Shown here: one piece after another, positions 6,945-9,367 of the stretch
Numbering within the stretch: the stretch's first letter is position 1
How the letters are laid out: each line of letters begins with the position of its first letter
Assembly (NCBI GenBank): GCA_024277285.1
Contig: JAJRVM010000119.1
Coordinates: 1-9,367, forward strand
Direction of reading: 5' to 3'
DNA: 9,367 nt
Origin: Planctomycetota bacterium
GTDB lineage: Bacteria > Planctomycetota > Planctomycetia > Pirellulales > Pirellulaceae
Notes under the pieces: model-generated
What the model saw: only the letters and a program-made list of their open reading frames with translations
What the model was told of the DNA's origin: nothing
Database searches by the model: none
Translations under genes and position numbers: made by a program

Positions 6945-6958
6945 GTATCCTAGGTGGC

Positions 6959-7861
6959 ATGGATTGGCTCAATTACCACCACTTGCAATATTTTTGGATG
7001 GTCGCGCGCGAGGGCAGTATTGCGCGCGCGGCCGAGCTGCTGCATCTGGCTCACCCGACGATCAGTAAGCAGTTGCGCCAACTCGAAGCAGCGTGTGGCG
7101 ACAAGCTGTTTGAACGTGTTGGTCGCAATTTGGTGCTGACGGAATTTGGCCAGACCGTGTTTCGGTATGCGGAAGAGATTTTCGCAGTGGGCCGTGAACT
7201 TCAAGATACCGTGAAAGGGCGTCCCAGCCATCGGCCATTGCGATTCGTCGTGGGGATGCCGGACGTGCTGCCGAAGCTAGTGGCACACCGACTTCTTAAA
7301 CCGGCCTTCGAGTTGTCGGAGGACGTGCATGTCGTCTGCCACGAGGGCCGACACGACGATCTATTGGCGGAATTGGCGGTGCATCGGCTGGACATTTTGC
7401 TGTCCGACTCGCCGGTCAGCCCGGCTGTTCACGTTCGTGCGTTCAACCACTTGCTCGGCGAATGCGGACTGACGTTCTTCGCCAAGGCGGATCTCGCGGC
7501 CAAGTATCGACGCAAGTTCCCCGCATCGCTTGACGGAGCGCCTATGCTGGTCCCGGCGGAACGAACAGCCGTGCGCCGCGATTTGGAACAGTGGTTCCTC
7601 AACCAGGACATTCGTCCGAGGATTATCGGCGAGTTTGAAGATACCGCGTTGATGAAGGTTTTTGGCCAGGATGGAATGGGGCTGTTCCCGGCGCCCTCGG
7701 TGATCGAGAAAGAGGTCTGTCGGCAATACTCGGTTCGCGTGGTTGGTCGTATCGATGCCGTGCGCGAGCGTTACTACGCCATTTCCGTGGAGCGTCGTCT
7801 GAAGCACCCCGCCGTTGTTGCGGTTTGCGAATTCGCGCGCGAAAAGTTATTCCACGAATAA
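6959..7861 (+). CDS. nhaR: NhaR-like LysR-family transcriptional regulator
   Basis: This 300-aa DNA-binding regulator closely matches the length and pattern of E. coli NhaR (301 aa), which activates nhaA in response to sodium and also controls biofilm polysaccharide genes. The N-terminus MDWLNYHHLQYFWMVAREGS lines up with the NhaR NYNHLYYFWHVYKEGS pattern. The winged-helix unit spans about 1-65 (AARAELL-like segment, then HPTISKQLRQLEAACGDKLFERVGRNLVLTE). The effector domain keeps LDILLSDSPV, LGECGLTFF and EFEDTALMKVFG, all echoed in NhaR (LDMIISDCPI, IGECGVSFW, EFDDAALMKAFG), and ends near RLKHPAV. The ATG at 6959 gives the exact family N-terminus, but its ribosome site is poor. An in-frame TTG at 6923 has AGAGGAG 8 nt upstream and would add 12 residues. 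The gene is divergent from the HPF/export operon and no Na+/H+ antiporter gene is in the window, so its target may be that operon. Confidence 0.87.
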   Translation: MDWLNYHHLQYFWMVAREGSIARAAELLHLAHPTISKQLRQLEAACGDKLFERVGRNLVLTEFGQTVFRYAEEIFAVGRELQDTVKGRPSHRPLRFVVGMPDVLPKLVAHRLLKPAFELSEDVHVVCHEGRHDDLLAELAVHRLDILLSDSPVSPAVHVRAFNHLLGECGLTFFAKADLAAKYRRKFPASLDGAPMLVPAERTAVRRDLEQWFLNQDIRPRIIGEFEDTALMKVFGQDGMGLFPAPSVIEKEVCRQYSVRVVGRIDAVRERYYAISVERRLKHPAVVAVCEFAREKLFHE

Positions 7862-7926
7862 GGATCTCAAGGCATGGGCAGCAGGCACCTGCAAGCGTTC
7901 CGACGTTGTGCACGGCACGGATCTGA

Positions 7927-7956
7927 CAGCCGCCCAGCTGAAGAAACCAGCGGCTG
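7927..7956. terminator. Weak hairpin between convergent units
   Basis: CAGCCGC (7927-7933) and GCGGCTG (7950-7956) form a 7-bp stem with a 16-nt loop in the 114-nt gap between the NhaR-type stop and the end of the convergent fragment. There is no T-run on either strand, so it is at best a weak or factor-assisted terminator. Confidence 0.25.
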
Positions 7957-7975
7957 ACCTGGAGTCTCGCGCGAG

Positions 7976-8320
7976 TTACTTTCCGGAACCGGGCGCGCTT
8001 TCAAATCGATTATCGATAAGGCGGCGCATGGCACGAATACGGTCGTACTGAAAATGATACTTGGCATCGTTCTTCTTGTAACCGATTTGCGTGGCATAGA
8101 ACAAGTACAACCAGGAACGCCCCTCGGTGTGTGTGATGAATGCCTGCGGTACGTGACAGGCGTTCGCGTCGGTGTCCGGCGGAATGAATGCAAGCTTCTG
8201 CCATCGACCGCCATCAGGCGAAACCGCTGCGCGTAATTGACGACTCATCCAACGAGATTGCTCGGATTTGATCGGATACCCTGAAGGATCGGCGAAACCG
8301 TAATACTTGTTGCCGACGTC
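7976..8320 (-). pseudogene. C-terminal fragment of a secreted beta-propeller glycosidase-like protein
   Basis: Read on the minus strand, an open stretch of 114 codons begins right after an in-frame TAA (8321-8323) and ends at TAA 7976. It starts DVGNKYYGFADPSGYPIKSE and continues with SRWMSRQLRAAVSPDGGRW, ACHVPQAFI and WLYLFYATQIGYKK, then QYDRIRAMRRL. The repeated short beta-strand phrases with aromatic residues (GKYYGFADP, DGGRWQKLAF, SWLYLFYATQ) resemble bladed-propeller glycoside hydrolases or sialidase-like proteins. There is no signal peptide and no proper start at the left end of the protein. An ATG at 8248 exists, but the homology-like sequence clearly extends 24 codons before it. I read it as the 3' end of a gene whose front was lost at about 8321. 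The family assignment is by eye and tentative; the coding character is strong. Confidence 0.6.
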
Positions 8321-8324
8321 TTAG

Positions 8325-8507
8325 AATCGCGTTTTTGAGGGCAAAGAAAATGGCGGGCAAAAAACAAGAGTGTGGCACACACCCTATGCGGCTCACTCTG
8401 GAAAGTACCCAATCACGGAAGTCGATCGCGATGACATCTGGAAATACGATGAAGCAGAAGGTTTGCTCGATGAAGTCGATAACAACGGAATCGAAAACCA
8501 CCCATGA
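8325..8507 (+). pseudogene. C-terminal fragment of an unrecognised protein, coupled to the next gene
   Basis: After an in-frame TAG at 8322-8324 a frame of 60 codons runs to TGA 8505-8507. From about 8367 the translation is clearly protein-like (RVWHTPYAAHSGKYPITEVD, then DDIWKYDEAEGLLDEVDNN and GIENHP), with an acidic tail. I do not recognise the family. The first 14 codons coincide with the dispersed repeat at 8339-8366 and probably do not belong to the original gene. The stop overlaps the ATG of the following secreted-protein gene (ATGA, 8504-8507), the usual sign of translational coupling, so the two were once neighbours in one operon. The front of this gene is missing from the window. 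Confidence 0.55.
8339..8366 (+). repeat. Dispersed 28-bp repeat, left copy (inverted partner at 9293-9320)
   Basis: The 28 bases match the reverse complement of 9293-9320 at 26 positions. In the frame that reads RAKKM(A/T)GKKQ one difference is silent (AAA/AAG) and the other changes Ala to Thr, which hints that this was coding DNA. The copy sits exactly at the junction between two unrelated C-terminal gene fragments. Confidence 0.6.
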
Positions 8508-9016
8508 AATCGTTCAACAACAGGCCGGTGCTGCGGAAGCGTGTGCTTGCCGCAGTTGCTTGGTCCACGTGTCTCACGGCAACAATCGCGTTGTGTGGCG
8601 AGCATGAAACGCCACGCAAGGAACACGCCGAAAATGGCGCAGCAACAACCGCCCCTCAGCCACAAGCCTGGGCGACTGCACATATCGATCTCTACAACCC
8701 GACTCGCTGGAGCGGTCCGACAGTGGTCGAAGTGCCAACCGGCCAGATTGCCGCACCGGGAACGATCGACTGGAGCCAAGTGCGGTTGGTTCGCGATGCG
8801 GATCAAGACGTCGAAGAAGTTCCCTTTTTCATCCGTGAAGGACGCCCGCATTGGAAATCGAAACTTATTGCGAACATCAAACAGCCACGTGCCGAGGATC
8901 TGCTCGTCTTCTTCTTATCCGTCGCGCCGAAGACTTGGACTCGCCTGCACATCGTGCCCGGACAACCGAGTCGTTCCAGCGCGTTGACACGCACATCGAG
9001 CGAACTGCAATGCTAG
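8504..9016 (+). pseudogene. Truncated N-terminal part of a large secreted protein, probably carbohydrate-active
   Basis: The frame gives 170 residues. It starts with a signal sequence (basic RPVLRKR, then the hydrophobic stretch VLAAVAWSTCLTATIAL to about residue 31) and a polar linker rich in Ala, Glu and Pro. A beta-rich domain follows: DLYNPTRWSGPTVVEVPTGQ, APGTIDWSQVRLV, EVPFFIREGRPHWKSKL, EDLLVFFLSVAPKTWTRLHI. The pattern of a noun phrase on binding or altering plus R-HWK strands recalls the N-terminal sandwich of large secreted polysaccharide lyase or hydrolase-like proteins. That is a tentative match. Good protein character runs to about SALTRTSSELQ and then hits TAG at 9014-9016; no frame after it continues the domain. 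The length (170 aa) is far short of such proteins. It is most likely interrupted at about 9012. Start codon ATG 8504 overlaps the stop of the upstream fragment. Confidence 0.6.
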
Positions 9017-9100
9017 GTCCCGACTTATCTGACCAAGTTTGTCCCGGATTAGGTGTCTGACAATTTGGCTGATCAGTAGATGTGATGCCGTTTGGGAACA

Positions 9101-9121
9101 CCAGGGAGTCGGCTCCCCTGG
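9101..9121. repeat. Hairpin, 8 bp with one bulge
   Basis: CCAGGGAG (9101-9108), a TCGG loop and CTCCCCTGG (9113-9121) pair at 8 positions with one bulged C. No T-run follows. Confidence 0.45.
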
Positions 9122-9170
9122 GCGAACCGCTGTTGCAGAATATCCTCTGTCGATTGGGCACGAGGGGGCG

Positions 9171-9189
9171 CCGGCTGTTCAACAGCCGG
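9171..9189. repeat. Perfect palindromic hairpin, 9-bp arms
   Basis: CCGGCTGTT-C-AACAGCCGG is a perfect dyad. As RNA or single-stranded DNA it would form a CCGGCTG/CAGCCGG stem with a TTCAA loop. No T-run follows, so it is unlikely to be a simple intrinsic terminator. Confidence 0.55.
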
Positions 9190-9292
9190 TAACGGTTCAT
9201 CGCGGACGTGACGCTTTTTGGCCCGAGCTTTCGCTCGATGAGCTCAAAGAATGGCAAACGGCCACCTGATCGGAAGACGTTCCACCGAGCGC

Positions 9293-9320
9293 TGTTTTTT
9301 GCCCGTCATCTTCTTTGCCC
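9293..9320 (-). repeat. Dispersed 28-bp repeat, right copy in inverted orientation
   Basis: The reverse complement matches 8339-8366 at 26 of 28 bases. On the minus strand it reads RAKKMTGKKQ and continues into a short frame ending at 9244. The two copies face each other across 926 bp. Confidence 0.6.
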
Positions 9321-9367
9321 TTCTCTCCCGTGGCGCTCATGGACGACGCGTCTGGTGGTGCTCCTTG

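Larger units (their letters stand above)
6280..6958. other. Long divergent intergenic region between the HPF-type and NhaR-type genes
   Basis: No reading frame here looks protein-coding; the short frames give Ser/Arg/Leu-rich translations without domain character. The region holds the repeat, palindrome, hairpin and promoter candidates listed separately. GGTTGCG also occurs twice, 20 bp apart (6874-6880 and 6894-6900), the first copy overlapping the candidate -10 of the regulator gene. The length and density of dyads suggest regulatory DNA or a decayed insertion. Confidence 0.5.
9013..9367. mobile_element. Repeat- and hairpin-rich DNA following the truncated gene; candidate insertion remnant
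   Basis: No convincing protein is encoded. The stretch begins with related phrases in direct order, TCCCGACTTATCTGAC (9018-9033) and TCCCGGATTA...TCTGAC (9042-9061), reminiscent of insertion-element ends but not identifiable by eye. Two stable hairpins follow (9101-9121 and 9171-9189), and then the inverted partner of the 8339 repeat (9293-9320). A 21-codon frame on the minus strand (9309 to 9244, MTGKKQRSVERLPIRWPFAI) begins inside that repeat. No transposase is visible and the element boundary to the right is outside the window. Confidence 0.4.

Noticed and set aside
8335..8607. Plus-strand frame beginning LRAKKMAGKKQ and running to 8607
   Set aside because: After the repeat its translation loses protein character, while the neighbouring frame (WHTPYAAHSGKYP...) is clearly coding up to 8507.
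8877..9269. Frames on both strands after the truncated secreted protein (minus 8877-9257, plus 9039-9269)
   Set aside because: They have no recognisable motifs, they run across the hairpins and repeat phrases, and neither has a supporting ribosome site.

Overview
The window reads as bacterial chromosome, moderately GC-rich, and most likely from a planctomycete (Pirellulales-like). This rests on protein flavour rather than a marker gene: an NhaR-type LysR regulator, a divergent T1SS-like export operon with a degenerate ATPase, a short HPF/RaiA protein, and remnants of large secreted carbohydrate-active proteins. No rRNA, tRNA or CRISPR array is visible, so the taxonomic call is inference.

Layout. 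(1) Positions 176-6201, all on the minus strand and read right to left: a 107-aa HPF/RaiA-family ribosome-associated protein (5878-6201), a 729-aa ABC exporter fusing membrane and ATPase domains (3601-5790), an HlyD-type membrane fusion protein (2165-3544) and a TolC-type outer-membrane protein (176-1903). The last three are the three shells of a type I secretion or efflux machine. The ATPase lacks several normally essential catalytic residues, and no obvious secreted substrate lies in the window. (2) Positions 6202-6958 form a long divergent intergenic region rich in structure: mutually exclusive GCCGC/GCGGC hairpins, a GATA/TATC palindrome cluster, a 153-nt run of three hairpins ending in a 16-bp stem with one mismatch, and a 13-mer present at both sides of the region. 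(3) Positions 6959-7861 on the plus strand encode an NhaR-like LysR regulator, divergent from the export operon and a natural candidate to control it. (4) Positions 7976-9367 are a decayed region: a C-terminal fragment of a propeller-type glycosidase-like protein (minus), a C-terminal fragment of an unknown protein (plus), and a signal-peptide-bearing N-terminal fragment of a large secreted protein (plus) that stops at 9016. A near-identical 28-bp inverted repeat at 8339-8366 and 9293-9320 coincides with the first junction and lies in the apparently foreign DNA after the truncation.

Working model (inference): the NhaR-like regulator senses an ionic or stress cue and controls the divergent HPF-export operon, linking ribosome hibernation to a surface or export function. 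The right-hand third is a rearrangement scar where a dispersed repeat or mobile element has broken carbohydrate-related genes.
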